Assembly: GCF_015221875.1 (NCBI RefSeq)
Contig: NZ_JACYGY010000002.1
Location: 929,573 to 993,572, forward strand
Reading direction: 5' to 3'
DNA from: Dyadobacter subterraneus
GTDB taxonomy: Bacteria > Bacteroidota > Bacteroidia > Cytophagales > Spirosomataceae
DNA length: 64,000 nt
Every line of letters starts with the position of its first letter. The first letter of the stretch is position 1. Below are positions 35,729 through 44,571 of the stretch, in pieces. The notes beneath the pieces are model-generated. The model did not search any database. It saw only the letters and a program-made list of their open reading frames with translations, and was not told the origin of the DNA. The position numbers and the translations under genes were made by a program.

Positions 35729-36178
35729 ATGCGTAAATGGGTCATTATCATCGTTCTCCTGGTCATTGTTTTTGGAGCACTATATTATTTAACCTTCGGA
35801 TATTACAGTGAAGGCAAAAGAGGTGGATTTGTAACCCGTCTCAGCAACAAAGGATATCTTTTTAAAACCTACGAAGGAGAATTGAAAATGGGCGGTCTGT
35901 ATGAAGGAGATGGTTCTCTGAATGCATCCGAATGGACTTTCTCTGTAAGCGGAAAAAATAAAGATGCCATTGAAAAACTGGAACAGGCCATCGCAAGCGG
36001 TCACCGTGTTTCACTGACTTACGAAGAGAAATTTTTCAACCTTCCATGGAATGGAGATACGAAATTTTTTGTAACCAATGTCGAAGTCTTAAACGGCGGA
36101 GCAACCCAAAATCCAAACAATTTCCCAAAAGTCCAGCCAGAGCAGCCGACAGAAATTGACACGGCGAAGGTGCTTTAA
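35729..36178 (+). CDS. Uncharacterised single-pass membrane protein
   Basis: The 149-residue protein has an N-terminal membrane helix (WVIIIVLLVIVFGALYYLTF, residues 4-23). A soluble beta-rich domain follows (GFVTRLSNKGYLFKTYEGELKMGG, SLNASEWTFSVSG, VSLTYEEKFFNLPWNGDTKFFVTNVE) and then a Pro-rich end. Similar short proteins occur across Bacteroidota and are sometimes mislabelled 6-phosphogluconate dehydrogenase; nothing here supports such an activity. It follows the MacB-like gene by 75 bases and could share its transcript. Confidence 0.7.
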   Translation: MRKWVIIIVLLVIVFGALYYLTFGYYSEGKRGGFVTRLSNKGYLFKTYEGELKMGGLYEGDGSLNASEWTFSVSGKNKDAIEKLEQAIASGHRVSLTYEEKFFNLPWNGDTKFFVTNVEVLNGGATQNPNNFPKVQPEQPTEIDTAKVL

Positions 36179-36181
36179 TGT

Positions 36182-36338
36182 TGAATGATAGAGTGAGTGA
36201 ATGATAGAATGGAAGATAAAAACTTAATAGCTCGAATTGTTTCTAGTTTAGAGAACATTCTCAGTTATTCCATACCATGTTTTTCATATCAAAGAAAATA
36301 GAATGAGCGAATCTCATTCTCTCATTCTATCATTCACT
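36182..36338. repeat. Inverted arms of degenerate 4-bp GAAT/ATTC repeats between convergent genes
   Basis: The left arm reads GAAT-GATA-GAGT-GAGT-GAAT-GATA-GAAT in register (36183-36210); the right arm reads ATTC-TCTC-ATTC-TATC-ATTC. AGTGAATGATAGAATG at 36196-36211 is exactly complementary to 36323-36338, with about 111 bases between. It lies between genes ending at 36178 (+) and 36368 (-). It could fold as a long hairpin terminator or be a remnant of a small mobile repeat. Confidence 0.65.
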
Positions 36339-36367
36339 GCTCCGGCAGCCCGGTCATTCAAAATTAT

Positions 36368-36703
36368 TTATCCTCCCGCCTTTTTCGCTTTGTAATTCTT
36401 CCCAACCAGCCAGGTAATTACTTTTTCGCGGTGATCGCCCTGGATTAAGATTTCTCCGTCTTTTACTGAGCCGCCGCTTCCGCAGAGAACTTTTACTTGT
36501 TTTCCCAGCGCTTCCAGATCGGCTGTTGTTCCTACGAAACCTTTTACAACCGTAGTTACTTTTCCGCCTCCTTTTCTGTCGAGCCAGACGCGTAAATCCT
36601 GCTGTGCGGGTGCTAATGTTTCTGCTTCATCCTGGTCGGAATCCGAATACTCAAAATCAGGATTTGTTGAATATATAATCCCTGAGCGGTTCTTTTTTGA
36701 CAT
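36368..36703 (-). CDS. SUI1/eIF1-like translation factor (YciH family)
   Basis: The 111-residue protein contains an SUI1 domain over its C-terminal two thirds: DRKGGGKVTTVVKGF, LGKQVKVLCGSGGSVKDGEI and ILIQGDHREKVITWLVGKNY. The N-terminus is acidic and probably unstructured. Bacterial YciH-type proteins resemble eukaryotic initiation factor 1 and affect start-codon fidelity under stress. This gene leads toward the convergent repeat and lies 34 bases downstream of the lipid-kinase gene on the same strand. Confidence 0.88.
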   Translation of the reverse strand: MSKKNRSGIIYSTNPDFEYSDSDQDEAETLAPAQQDLRVWLDRKGGGKVTTVVKGFVGTTADLEALGKQVKVLCGSGGSVKDGEILIQGDHREKVITWLVGKNYKAKKAGG

Positions 36704-36737
36704 AATGAAATTTAAGATTTGAGATTTTACAAATCAA

Positions 36738-37613
36738 TTAAACGATAACCCTTAAACTTTTCGGTTTGATTTTTATTTCAATCCGGGTGGTTTCCAGTTG
36801 CAAAGGTTCACCATCATAATGGATCATCGGAGGCTTATCAGCTTCAACAACAGCATCCTGTGCCAATTGATATGAAATATATTTTGAAGGTTTCAGCGTT
36901 TTTGTAAAAAGTCTGTAAGTCAGATTTGAACCATACCATTTTGGAAAAGGGATAATGGTACAAACATCAAGCAAACCATCGTATAAACTCGCCTGTGGCG
37001 CTACCCAGGCATTATTTCCATACTGACCGGCATTGGCGAAAGAAAGGGAAAATACTTCTATTTTCCTGCCATTTAATTTATAAGTCTGCGGTTTGTAATT
37101 CCAGTAAGATTTTAGTGAAACACTTAAATAAGTTGCCAGTCCCCGTGAATTTGCCTTGCTGAATAAATCGCCGACATAAGCATCAAAACCCATTCCGGCT
37201 GTACAGAAAAATGGAATACCATTCAATTCAGCTGAATCTATGGTATTGATTGAACCCGAAAAAAGATTTTTCAATCCGGCATCCAGGGTTAGTGGCAACC
37301 CCAAATGACGTGCAAGTCCGTTTCCGGAGCCAAGCGCCAGTATTCCCAAAGGTGTTGAACGATTGACCAGCGCTTTTGCAACTTCATTTACCGTTCCATC
37401 ACCGCCAACTGCAACTACCGCTTTCCAGTTTTCTTTTCCAAGATTTTCCGTAACCAGCTCCGTGGCATGCCCGCGTCCTTTTGTAAAGATAATCTGCGAT
37501 TTTCCTCCCTTGCTTTTTACAAAGTTTTCTATTGTATTTGAAATCTTTTCAGGATGCTGCCCGATGGAAGTTCCGGAACTTGGGTTAATGATAAATAAAT
37601 AGGAATCTGCCAC
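36738..37613 (-). CDS. Diacylglycerol/sphingosine kinase-family lipid kinase (YegS/DagK-like)
   Basis: The 291-residue protein has the DAGK catalytic-domain signature: FIINPSSGTS at the N-terminus, TKGRGHATEL, the nucleotide loop VVAVGGDGTVNEVAKAL at residues ~69-85, and LGSGNGLARHLGLP. The C-terminal beta-sandwich includes IHYDGEPLQLE. Members phosphorylate diacylglycerol, sphingoid bases or related lipids; Bacteroidota make sphingolipids, so a sphingosine-type substrate is possible but unproven. A 39-codon membrane ORF ends 3 bases upstream. Confidence 0.88.
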   Translation of the reverse strand: MADSYLFIINPSSGTSIGQHPEKISNTIENFVKSKGGKSQIIFTKGRGHATELVTENLGKENWKAVVAVGGDGTVNEVAKALVNRSTPLGILALGSGNGLARHLGLPLTLDAGLKNLFSGSINTIDSAELNGIPFFCTAGMGFDAYVGDLFSKANSRGLATYLSVSLKSYWNYKPQTYKLNGRKIEVFSLSFANAGQYGNNAWVAPQASLYDGLLDVCTIIPFPKWYGSNLTYRLFTKTLKPSKYISYQLAQDAVVEADKPPMIHYDGEPLQLETTRIEIKIKPKSLRVIV

Positions 37614-37616
37614 GGA

Positions 37617-37736
37617 TTAAGCGAAAAATAAAAAAAGAATACCTATGAAAATGATAATAAAGAGGTAGTATAAGCCATCGATAAAAGGATATTTTTGTCG
37701 ATCCAGCTTTTTAAATATATCATCGAACTTGCTCAT
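37617..37736 (-). CDS. Small single-pass membrane protein (39 aa)
   Basis: From ATG 37736 the ORF encodes MSKFDDIFKKLDRQKYPFID followed by a strongly hydrophobic C-terminal helix (GLYYLFIIIFIGILFLFF). It ends 3 bases before the lipid-kinase gene, so the two are probably cotranscribed. Charged N-terminus plus one helix at the C-terminus suggests a tail-anchored peptide with the N-terminus in the cytoplasm. No family is recognised. An upstream extension is open but lies over the divergent promoter region and is not supported. Confidence 0.5.
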   Translation of the reverse strand: MSKFDDIFKKLDRQKYPFIDGLYYLFIIIFIGILFLFFA

Positions 37737-37855
37737 TTTGCCGTCGGGTTTGCTAAATTTTATGTTCCAAGAGTATTTTGAAGGAAACTCTCCCGGAAAG
37801 AATCTTTCCTGTATCTTTAAACGAAAGAAACATTTTACAAAAATCCGTAAAAAAT

Positions 37856-38287
37856 ATGAGAAACTGTGTTTTAACATTACTTCTATTATCACTGACCACT
37901 TTTGTAATGGCCCAGACAAAGGCCGACCGGGATGAAATTTATTCTATTTTGAAGCGGCAGAATGCAGACTGGAACCGCGGTGATGTAAAATCTTTCATGA
38001 AAGGCTACTGGGAATCGGACTCTCTGATGTTTGTAGGAAAACCCGGCGTTACTTATGGTTATAAAAAAACATATGAAAATTATTTAAAGCGATATCCGGA
38101 TCGTGCTTCGATGGGAACACTGACATTTACATTTATTAATTTGTCATTTCCGGGAAAAGACGTTGCCTTTTTAGTAGGAAAATATAGTTTAAAACGTCCG
38201 GTAAAAGGAGATGTTAGCGGTCACTACACATTGCTTTGGAAAAAGTTAAAAGGGAAATGGACAATTGTTTGTGATCATTCAAGCTAA
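37856..38287 (+). CDS. Exported NTF2-like (DUF4440/SnoaL-type) protein
   Basis: The 143-residue protein has a signal peptide (MRNCVLTLLLLSLTTFVMAQ) and an NTF2-like alpha+beta domain: DRDEIYSILKRQNADWNRGDVKSFMKGYWESDSLMFVG, then YENYLKRYPD and the final strands GHYTLLWKKLKGKWTIVCDHSS. This matches the DUF4440 type of the SnoaL-like superfamily, whose members bind or isomerise small molecules; no catalytic residues can be assigned. ATG 37856 was chosen because it opens the signal peptide. Confidence 0.8.
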   Translation: MRNCVLTLLLLSLTTFVMAQTKADRDEIYSILKRQNADWNRGDVKSFMKGYWESDSLMFVGKPGVTYGYKKTYENYLKRYPDRASMGTLTFTFINLSFPGKDVAFLVGKYSLKRPVKGDVSGHYTLLWKKLKGKWTIVCDHSS

Positions 38288-38326
38288 TTAATATCATTTC
38301 ATCAATAGAAATTTCTCTATATCCGC

Positions 38327-39499
38327 ATGTCCGATTCAAGACCAGGAAGTTTTACCAGAATACTTATTAATCCAATAAAAGATCTCGCCGACGGCGGAAG
38401 ATTATCAGGAATTCTTTTGCTGATCGCGACGGGAATTTCCTTAATGCTGGCAAATCTTTCCGGAGGCCACGATTATCTTGCTTTTTGGCATAAAGAAATA
38501 CAAATCGGTCCGTTGGAAAAAAGTATTGAGCATTGGGTCAATGACGGATTGATGGTGGTATTTTTCTTTTTTGTTGGACTGGAAATCAAAAGGGAAGTTC
38601 TGGATGGGGAACTGGCCTCTGTACAAAAAGCATTATTACCGACGCTTGCGGCTATTGGAGGTGTGATGATGCCGGCAATTATTTATTTTTCACTGAATCA
38701 AACGGGTTCTTCTTCTCATGGCTGGGCGATTCCTACGGCAACAGATATCGCTTTTTCATTAGGAATTCTATCGCTTTTGGGCGATCGTGTTCCTTTCAGT
38801 CTTAAAGTTTTTCTAACTGCGCTCGCCGTGATCGATGATTTAATTGCGGTGCTGATTATTGCTGTTTTTTACACAAGCAACATTCAAGCGAATATGCTTT
38901 TATATGCAGCAGGTATTGTTGCAATTCTTTCTGTGCTGAATTATTTTAAAGTGGAAGGAATTATCTGGTACCTTTTACTAGGTGGAATTCTCTGGTATTT
39001 TGTGTTAAAATCGGGGATTCATGCCACTATCGCCGGTGTACTTTTGGCTATGACGATTCCGCTTCATAAAATTCCGAAACTGGAACACGCGCTCCATCAG
39101 CCGGTTAATTATCTGATCATGCCTATTTTCGCGTTGGCTAATACGGCAATAATTTTACCTTCCAATATTTCAGGATTACTGATATCGCCATTAAGTTTTG
39201 GTGTAATTTTTGGTTTGACAATCGGAAAACCATTAGGCATTGTAGGATTATCCTGGTTAGCCGTAAAAGCAAAATTGGCAAAATTGCCAGAAGGAATTAG
39301 CTGGAGGCATATGACAGGACTCGGTTTTACAGCCGGAATCGGTTTTACAATGTCAATTTTTATTGCATCACTTTCTTTTAAAGATATTGAATTTCAAAAT
39401 ACTGCTAAGATTGCCATTATAGTCGGAACATCGATTTCCGCCATTACTGGATTAATATGGTTGACACAAATTGGTAAGACATCAATCAGGGAAAATTAA
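38327..39499 (+). CDS. nhaA: Na+/H+ antiporter NhaA
   Basis: The 390-residue integral membrane protein matches NhaA: VGLEIKREVLDGEL near residues 83-96, IPTATDIAFSLGILSLLG and LAVIDDLIAVLIIAVFY. Asp170-Asp171 correspond to the ion-binding pair of the E. coli protein and Asp140 to the assembly aspartate. GKPLGIVG and GFTAGIGFTMSIFIASLSF in the last helices complete the signature. It exports Na+ in exchange for protons, controlling pH and salt balance. A strong terminator follows. Confidence 0.95.
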   Translation: MSDSRPGSFTRILINPIKDLADGGRLSGILLLIATGISLMLANLSGGHDYLAFWHKEIQIGPLEKSIEHWVNDGLMVVFFFFVGLEIKREVLDGELASVQKALLPTLAAIGGVMMPAIIYFSLNQTGSSSHGWAIPTATDIAFSLGILSLLGDRVPFSLKVFLTALAVIDDLIAVLIIAVFYTSNIQANMLLYAAGIVAILSVLNYFKVEGIIWYLLLGGILWYFVLKSGIHATIAGVLLAMTIPLHKIPKLEHALHQPVNYLIMPIFALANTAIILPSNISGLLISPLSFGVIFGLTIGKPLGIVGLSWLAVKAKLAKLPEGISWRHMTGLGFTAGIGFTMSIFIASLSFKDIEFQNTAKIAIIVGTSISAITGLIWLTQIGKTSIREN

Positions 39500-39521
39500 A
39501 ATATTGATATGCTTAAAAATA

Positions 39522-39558
39522 AAAATGGCCGGATCTGTCAGACAAATCCGGCCATTTT
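39522..39558. terminator. Bidirectional terminator between nhaA and lipocalin-like gene
   Basis: AAAATGGCCGGAT pairs with ATCCGGCCATTTT around an 11-base loop; A and T runs on both sides allow use by both convergent genes. Confidence 0.85.
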
Positions 39559-39575
39559 GTTTTCGAATATTCCTT

Positions 39576-40058
39576 TTACAATCTCTTCAAACTTAAAACT
39601 GCATTTACAGCAGCACCAGTTCCGCTGGTGTTTGTATTGACAAGAATTTGCATGTCATTCGTATTTTGGGTCAGACCAAATGAGCTGGTCGTTGTGCCAT
39701 TAGTAAGTGTCAATTTTCCACTATCGACTTTCCATGTGGTTGTATTTTGAATTTGTATGAAACCTCCGATCAAGGCCACAGCAGCATCACAATCTGAAAG
39801 CGCAACTTTGTTATCTGAGGTAAAAGTGAATTTTAACTCATAAATACATGGTGCCAAAGCTGGTAAAAGACTCAAAGCAGGAATTGTTGTACCAGCTGTT
39901 TCAGGCGTTACAGAAGTTAATTGCCATTTTCCGACAATTGGGTTGTTGTCCACAGGTGTAGTTGTTTTGTCATCGTCGTCTTTACAAGCAACAAATGCCA
40001 GAAACATCAGAAAAAAAGCAAAAAAGGCGGTTTTATTGAGATGGTTGAAAATTTTCAT
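39576..40058 (-). CDS. Lipocalin-like lipoprotein
   Basis: The 160-residue protein from ATG 40058 has a lipoprotein signal peptide with lipobox LAFVAC (Cys25), followed by Asp-rich and Thr-rich linkers. A lipocalin-like barrel opens with NPIVGKWQLTSVTPE and includes YELKFTFTSDNKVALSDCD, TTWKVDSGKLTLTNG and MQILVN. The CKDDDD sequence after the lipobox is typical of surface-exposed Bacteroidota lipoproteins. Ligand unknown. An in-frame start 11 codons upstream is less likely. Confidence 0.75.
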   Translation of the reverse strand: MKIFNHLNKTAFFAFFLMFLAFVACKDDDDKTTTPVDNNPIVGKWQLTSVTPETAGTTIPALSLLPALAPCIYELKFTFTSDNKVALSDCDAAVALIGGFIQIQNTTTWKVDSGKLTLTNGTTTSSFGLTQNTNDMQILVNTNTSGTGAAVNAVLSLKRL

Positions 40059-40194
40059 TATGAAGGAGTTAAGTTTTAATATGATATTCAAACTTCAAAA
40101 ATACTGTAAAAATTGTGCTGAATAATAATTTCAGTCGGAATGAATCGTAAATCTGAGTTAATGGTGAAGTATGGTCGACTTAATCGTGACTAGT

Positions 40195-41190
40195 TTACTT
40201 CATTAAACTTTTCCTGAAAATATCCAGCAGACGTTCTGCGGCTGTAACAGGAAGTTCATTTCCTTCTTTCACAGATTTTTCTGAGGTCGCAATTGCTTTT
40301 TTTATTATTGTATTTTCATAAAACTGTTCTTCCAATGTTTGGCGGATATAATCGTGCATCCATTCCAGATTTTGCGCTTGTCGGTTTTCTTGAAAATATC
40401 CATTTTGTATCGTTGATTGCTGATATTCCATGATCAATTCCCAAAGTGAAGCAATTCCGGTACCTTCTAATGCCGAGCAGGTTACTACTTTTGTGATAAA
40501 ATCTGAATCTGATTTTGGAAATAAGTGGAGCGCGTTTTGATATTCCGTTACTGCCTGTTCTGCTAAAACTTTATTGGCACCGTCGGCTTTGTTAATAGCA
40601 ACGGCATCAGCCATTTCCATAATTCCTTTTTTGATTCCCTGAATTTCATCTCCCGCGCCGGCAAGCATTAATAGCAGGAAAAAATCACTCATACCTTTTA
40701 CTAAAGTTTCGGATTGTCCAACACCGACGGTTTCAATAATGATCACTTCATAACCCGCAGCTTCACATAACAACATCGTTTCGCGTGTACTTCTGGCAAC
40801 ACCGCCAAGCGATAATCCTGATGCAGACGGACGGATGAAAGCCAGCGGATCTCTGGAAAGTTCTTCCATCCGGGTTTTATCTGCCAGAATACTGCCGCCG
40901 GTTTTTTTGCTGGAAGGATCAATTGTCAGTACAGCTACCTTTTTTTTCAGTGATGTAATATGCTTTCCCAGTGCTTCAATAAATGTACTTTTTCCAACAC
41001 CCGGAACCCCGGTAATTCCCACACGCATCGAATTTCCAGTATTGGGTAGAATATTTTCCAGTACTGATTTTGCCAGTATTTTGTCGTTTTTGAGCTTACT
41101 TTCAATAAGGGTAATCGCGCGGCTGAGAATGATCCTGTCGCCTGAAAGGATACCTTGTGTGTAGGCTTCAACAGTAAGGCGCTGGCGCAT
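40195..41190 (-). CDS. meaB: MeaB/ArgK-family G protein, methylmalonyl-CoA mutase chaperone
   Basis: The 331-residue SIMIBI-class GTPase has Walker A GVPGVGKSTFIEALG near residues 59-73, LTIDPSSKKTGGSILADKTRM, the switch region FIRPSASGLSLGGVARSTRE, IIETVGVGQSE and a NKADG nucleotide motif. MeaB protects and reloads cobalamin-dependent methylmalonyl-CoA mutase. The mutase genes are not in this window, so the pairing is inferred from the family. Confidence 0.92.
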   Translation of the reverse strand: MRQRLTVEAYTQGILSGDRIILSRAITLIESKLKNDKILAKSVLENILPNTGNSMRVGITGVPGVGKSTFIEALGKHITSLKKKVAVLTIDPSSKKTGGSILADKTRMEELSRDPLAFIRPSASGLSLGGVARSTRETMLLCEAAGYEVIIIETVGVGQSETLVKGMSDFFLLLMLAGAGDEIQGIKKGIMEMADAVAINKADGANKVLAEQAVTEYQNALHLFPKSDSDFITKVVTCSALEGTGIASLWELIMEYQQSTIQNGYFQENRQAQNLEWMHDYIRQTLEEQFYENTIIKKAIATSEKSVKEGNELPVTAAERLLDIFRKSLMK

Positions 41191-41259
41191 GAATTGGGAT
41201 TTTGTTGAAAGGAAGTTTGTAAAATTCGCTAATGAATAGCAATAATGAAACCTTTTTTA

Positions 41260-41289
41260 TTTGAAAAAAGGCTAAAAGCCGTATATTGT
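41260..41289 (+). promoter_or_regulatory. Putative promoter of the M1 peptidase gene
   Basis: TTTG (41260-41263), an 18-base spacer and TATATTGT (41282-41289, seven of eight to TAnnTTTG) lie 37 bases upstream of the start codon. Confidence 0.45.
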
Positions 41290-41326
41290 CCGTTTAGAAT
41301 TAATATTTTACTTTTCAACAATACGA

Positions 41327-43321
41327 ATGAAAATCTTCTCTTCACGCTTATGGGTTATGGCCATGTGTAGCCTTGGATCCCTAAGTGTTTTCGCTCAGGA
41401 AGCGGACAAGCCAAAGTATGATGCGCACGTGCTTTTTCATCCTTTATTTAATTTCCAGCCAGGAAGTGAGTATCGTACGGGTAGTGGAGCTCCTGGTCCG
41501 GCTTATTGGCAAAACCGCGCAGATTACAAGATAAATGTCGCTTTAAACGAAAAGGAGCAAACAATTACGGGCGATGTTGAGATTACTTATAAAAACAACA
41601 GCCCCGAAGCACTTGAATTTATCTGGCTTCAACTGGATCAGAATTCTTTCAACACAGAATCCCGCGGAGGAAAAACTACGCCAATTACCGGCGGACGGTT
41701 TGGTAATGTTAATTTCAATGGGGGAGATGCCATCAAATCTGTTTCTGTTCAGCAGGGGAAAGATAAAGCTGTTGATGCAAATTATCTGGTTACAGACACG
41801 CGCATGCAGATCCGTCTTGCCAATGCAGTAAAAGCTGGCGGCGATGTGATCAAAATAAAAATCACTTATTCTTTCAAAGTTCCTGAATACGGTTCGGATC
41901 GTATGGGAACGCTTGAAACTAAAAACGGTATTGTTTACGAGATGGCTCAGTGGTATCCGCGTGTAGCTGTTTTTGATGATATCGAAGGCTGGAATGTACT
42001 TCCTTATCTTGGAGCCGGCGAGTTTTATCTTGAATATGGTGATTTTGATTATGCGGTTACCGTGCCATGGGATCACATCGTTGTAGGTTCGGGAGAATTG
42101 GTAAATCCGGCAGAAGTTTTGACTGCTCAACAAAGAAAACGCTTGGCTGATGCAGCGAAAAGTGATCAGACGGTGATGATCCGTACCGCTGAGGAAGTTA
42201 CAAATCCATCTTCTCGTCCAAAACAATCTGGTACTTTGACATGGAAATTCCATTGCACAAATGCACGTGATGTGGCCTGGGCTACTTCAAAAGCATTTGT
42301 TTGGGATGCTGCACGTATGAATTTGCCAAATGGAAAAACATCTCTTGCACAGTCGGTTTATCCTGCTGAGGATGGCGGACTGGAAGGCTGGGGACGTGCT
42401 ACGGAATATGTGAAAGGATGTATCGAATTTTATTCAAACTATATTCACGAGTTTACTTATCCGGTTGCAACGAACGTAGCCGGGCTGGTAGGTGGAATGG
42501 AATATCCGGGAATTGTTTTTTGCAGCAGCAAAAGCCGTAAAGATGATTTATGGGGCGTAACGGATCACGAATTCGGTCACAACTGGTTCCCGATGATTGT
42601 TGGAAGCAACGAGCGTAAATATGCCTGGATGGATGAAGGATTTAATACTTTTATCAATTTCCTTTCCGGTGATAATTTTAATAATGGAGAATACAAGGAT
42701 AACCAGATGGGAGACATGCATCGTCTGGCGCCTGTTATGTTCCGCGATAATGCAGATCCGATCATGACTATTCCTGATGTAGTTCAGCCTGCAAATCTGG
42801 GTTGGGAAGCATATTACAAGCCAGGTTTAGGTTTGAAAATGTTACGTGAGCAAATTCTTGGAAAAGACCGCTTCGACTATGCTTTTCATTTATATGTAAA
42901 ACGCTGGGCTTTCAAACATCCGACACCTTATGACTTCTTCCGTACGATGGAAGACGGAGCAGGAGAAGATTTGGGCTGGTTCTGGAAAGGATGGTTTTTT
43001 GAAAATTATAAACTTGATCAGGCTGTAAGAGATGTTTCATACGTTGAGCAAAATCCTCAGAAAGGGTCTGTGATCACGATTGAAAATCTTGACCAAATGG
43101 CAATGCCTGCAAAAGTTGATGTTGAAGAAATAAGCGGTAAAAAGACAAGAGTTGAATTGCCAATAGAAGTATGGCAGCGCGGTGGAAAATGGACTTTCCG
43201 TGTAGATACACAACAGCCAATTAAATCGGTGACAATTGATCCGGACAGACAACTTCCGGATATCAATCCTCAAAATAATATCTGGAAACCGGTTAAGTTT
43301 GCTCCAACGGAAGCAAATTAA
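41327..43321 (+). CDS. M1-family metallopeptidase (aminopeptidase), exported
   Basis: The 664-residue protein has a signal peptide ([24 protein letters not shown]) and an N-terminal beta domain ([23 protein letters not shown]). The M1 gluzincin site is HEFGHNW with His414, Glu415 and His418; Glu437 in WMDEGFN is the third ligand, exactly 19 residues after the second histidine as in the family. [13 protein letters not shown] segment replaces the canonical GxMEN motif. The C-terminal part is beta-rich. It presumably removes N-terminal residues from peptides in the periplasm. Confidence 0.9.
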   Translation: MKIFSSRLWVMAMCSLGSLSVFAQEADKPKYDAHVLFHPLFNFQPGSEYRTGSGAPGPAYWQNRADYKINVALNEKEQTITGDVEITYKNNSPEALEFIWLQLDQNSFNTESRGGKTTPITGGRFGNVNFNGGDAIKSVSVQQGKDKAVDANYLVTDTRMQIRLANAVKAGGDVIKIKITYSFKVPEYGSDRMGTLETKNGIVYEMAQWYPRVAVFDDIEGWNVLPYLGAGEFYLEYGDFDYAVTVPWDHIVVGSGELVNPAEVLTAQQRKRLADAAKSDQTVMIRTAEEVTNPSSRPKQSGTLTWKFHCTNARDVAWATSKAFVWDAARMNLPNGKTSLAQSVYPAEDGGLEGWGRATEYVKGCIEFYSNYIHEFTYPVATNVAGLVGGMEYPGIVFCSSKSRKDDLWGVTDHEFGHNWFPMIVGSNERKYAWMDEGFNTFINFLSGDNFNNGEYKDNQMGDMHRLAPVMFRDNADPIMTIPDVVQPANLGWEAYYKPGLGLKMLREQILGKDRFDYAFHLYVKRWAFKHPTPYDFFRTMEDGAGEDLGWFWKGWFFENYKLDQAVRDVSYVEQNPQKGSVITIENLDQMAMPAKVDVEEISGKKTRVELPIEVWQRGGKWTFRVDTQQPIKSVTIDPDRQLPDINPQNNIWKPVKFAPTEAN

Positions 43322-43345
43322 TTTTGGAGATCAGTCATTAACAAT

Positions 43346-43385
43346 AAAAATGCCTCACAGAAATTAATTTCTGTGAGGCATTTTT
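43346..43385. terminator. Strong bidirectional terminator after the M1 peptidase gene
   Basis: A perfect 20-base arm pair (AAAAATGCCTCACAGAAATT and its complement) with no loop separation is flanked by T runs on both strands. Confidence 0.9.
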
Positions 43386-43460
43386 ATTTAATTTACATTA
43401 CATTTTTACCGACATTTTGAACTCAGAAAATGTCCAAAGTTTAATTTATCACGTCAATCT

Positions 43461-43487
43461 GAAAGCCGAAAGCTGACAGCCGACAGC
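43461..43487. repeat. 7-bp degenerate tandem repeat GAMAGCY
   Basis: GAAAGCC, GAAAGCT, GACAGCC and GACAGC follow one another without gaps, 10 bases before the stop of the convergent KAS III gene. It resembles short interspersed GACAGC/GAAAGC repeats common between genes in Bacteroidota; that comparison is from memory. Confidence 0.6.
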
Positions 43488-43496
43488 ACTTTGTAA

Positions 43497-44447
43497 TCAG
43501 ATTGTTATCAACATAGCGCCATAAGAATAGCCACCGCCAAAAACAGTGATAACGATATTTTCTCCTTTTTTGAATTTCTCCCTGTTTTCAGAAAGTGCGA
43601 TGGCGCAACCTGCGCAACCTGTATTTCCCAGGTATTGAATATTTGAAATCAGCTTTTCAGCAGGAATTCCTAATGTATTGATCACATTAAGACTGATCCT
43701 GTGATTTGCCTGATGAGGGATCAGATAATCAAGATCGTTGATTGTCAAACCGCAAGCCTGCAAAACCTGCTGACTAACCTTTGGCATATAAATACAGGCA
43801 TTCTGGAAAACGTCACGTCCGAATGGCATAACAACACCGCGGTCATTTGGACGAAGTACTACGGCTTCAATTGCTTTTCCACTTGTTGCCGCTCCTCCGG
43901 TGATCAGTTTTTTGATAAACATATCCGATTCCGATTGTCTTTCTTTCGAAATCAATATGGCAGAAGCGCCATCGCCCCACAAATGGCCGGAAACAGTATC
44001 GCTTTCATTGTAATAAGCCGTGTTGTGATCAGAAACGATCACCAAAGCTTTTGAAGCTTTTCCCATGGCAAAATATCCTTCAACAATTTCAATCGCGTTC
44101 AGCAAAGAAGAACATGCGGAAGAAATCGTAACCACAGGAATATCTGGCAAAGCAAGATGATGCTGAACCGCATGGGCAACCGTTACAATCGTATCATAAG
44201 GCGTGTAGGTTCCGCCTACGATCAAATCAATTTCATTTTTGCTGTATGGAACTTTATCACCCGCCAATAATAAATTTACGGCTTCAATTGCCATGGTTGC
44301 AGTATTCTCACCTTCTCCGGCTTTGCGACGCTCGTAAATTCCGGTGCGTTCTACAATCCATTCGCTGGAAAGGTTGTTAAGTTTTGTAAAATATTCATTA
44401 CCAATTACTTCACTTGGTAGATAATGACTGAGTGTATTAATATACAT
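43497..44447 (-). CDS. 3-oxoacyl-ACP synthase III (KAS III)-family protein
   Basis: The 316-residue protein has FabH-type organisation: SSEWIVERTGIYERR near residues 27-41, nucleophile Cys112 in TISSACSSLLNAIE, His245 in YLIPHQANHRIS and Asn275 in YLGNTGCAGCA, followed by FGGGYSYGAMLI. The full Cys-His-Asn triad makes it catalytically competent. It may start fatty acid chains from acyl-CoA, or serve a side pathway such as aryl-polyene or other lipid synthesis. It stands apart from the fab genes, so fabH itself may be elsewhere. Confidence 0.88.
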   Translation of the reverse strand: MYINTLSHYLPSEVIGNEYFTKLNNLSSEWIVERTGIYERRKAGEGENTATMAIEAVNLLLAGDKVPYSKNEIDLIVGGTYTPYDTIVTVAHAVQHHLALPDIPVVTISSACSSLLNAIEIVEGYFAMGKASKALVIVSDHNTAYYNESDTVSGHLWGDGASAILISKERQSESDMFIKKLITGGAATSGKAIEAVVLRPNDRGVVMPFGRDVFQNACIYMPKVSQQVLQACGLTINDLDYLIPHQANHRISLNVINTLGIPAEKLISNIQYLGNTGCAGCAIALSENREKFKKGENIVITVFGGGYSYGAMLITI

Positions 44448-44571
44448 GGTTGAGAAGTTGACTTCGCAATCTACTATTCTGTTTAATTCCGAAAGTTAAA
44501 TATTTCGTAGAAAGCATAGTACTAAATATTTGAACAATTCAATAATAAGTTTATAAAATTATACAAATAAT

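Noticed and set aside
41543..42253. 236-codon minus-strand frame inside the M1 peptidase gene
   Set aside because: It is antisense to a clearly conserved peptidase with intact motifs, and its translation has no recognisable domain.
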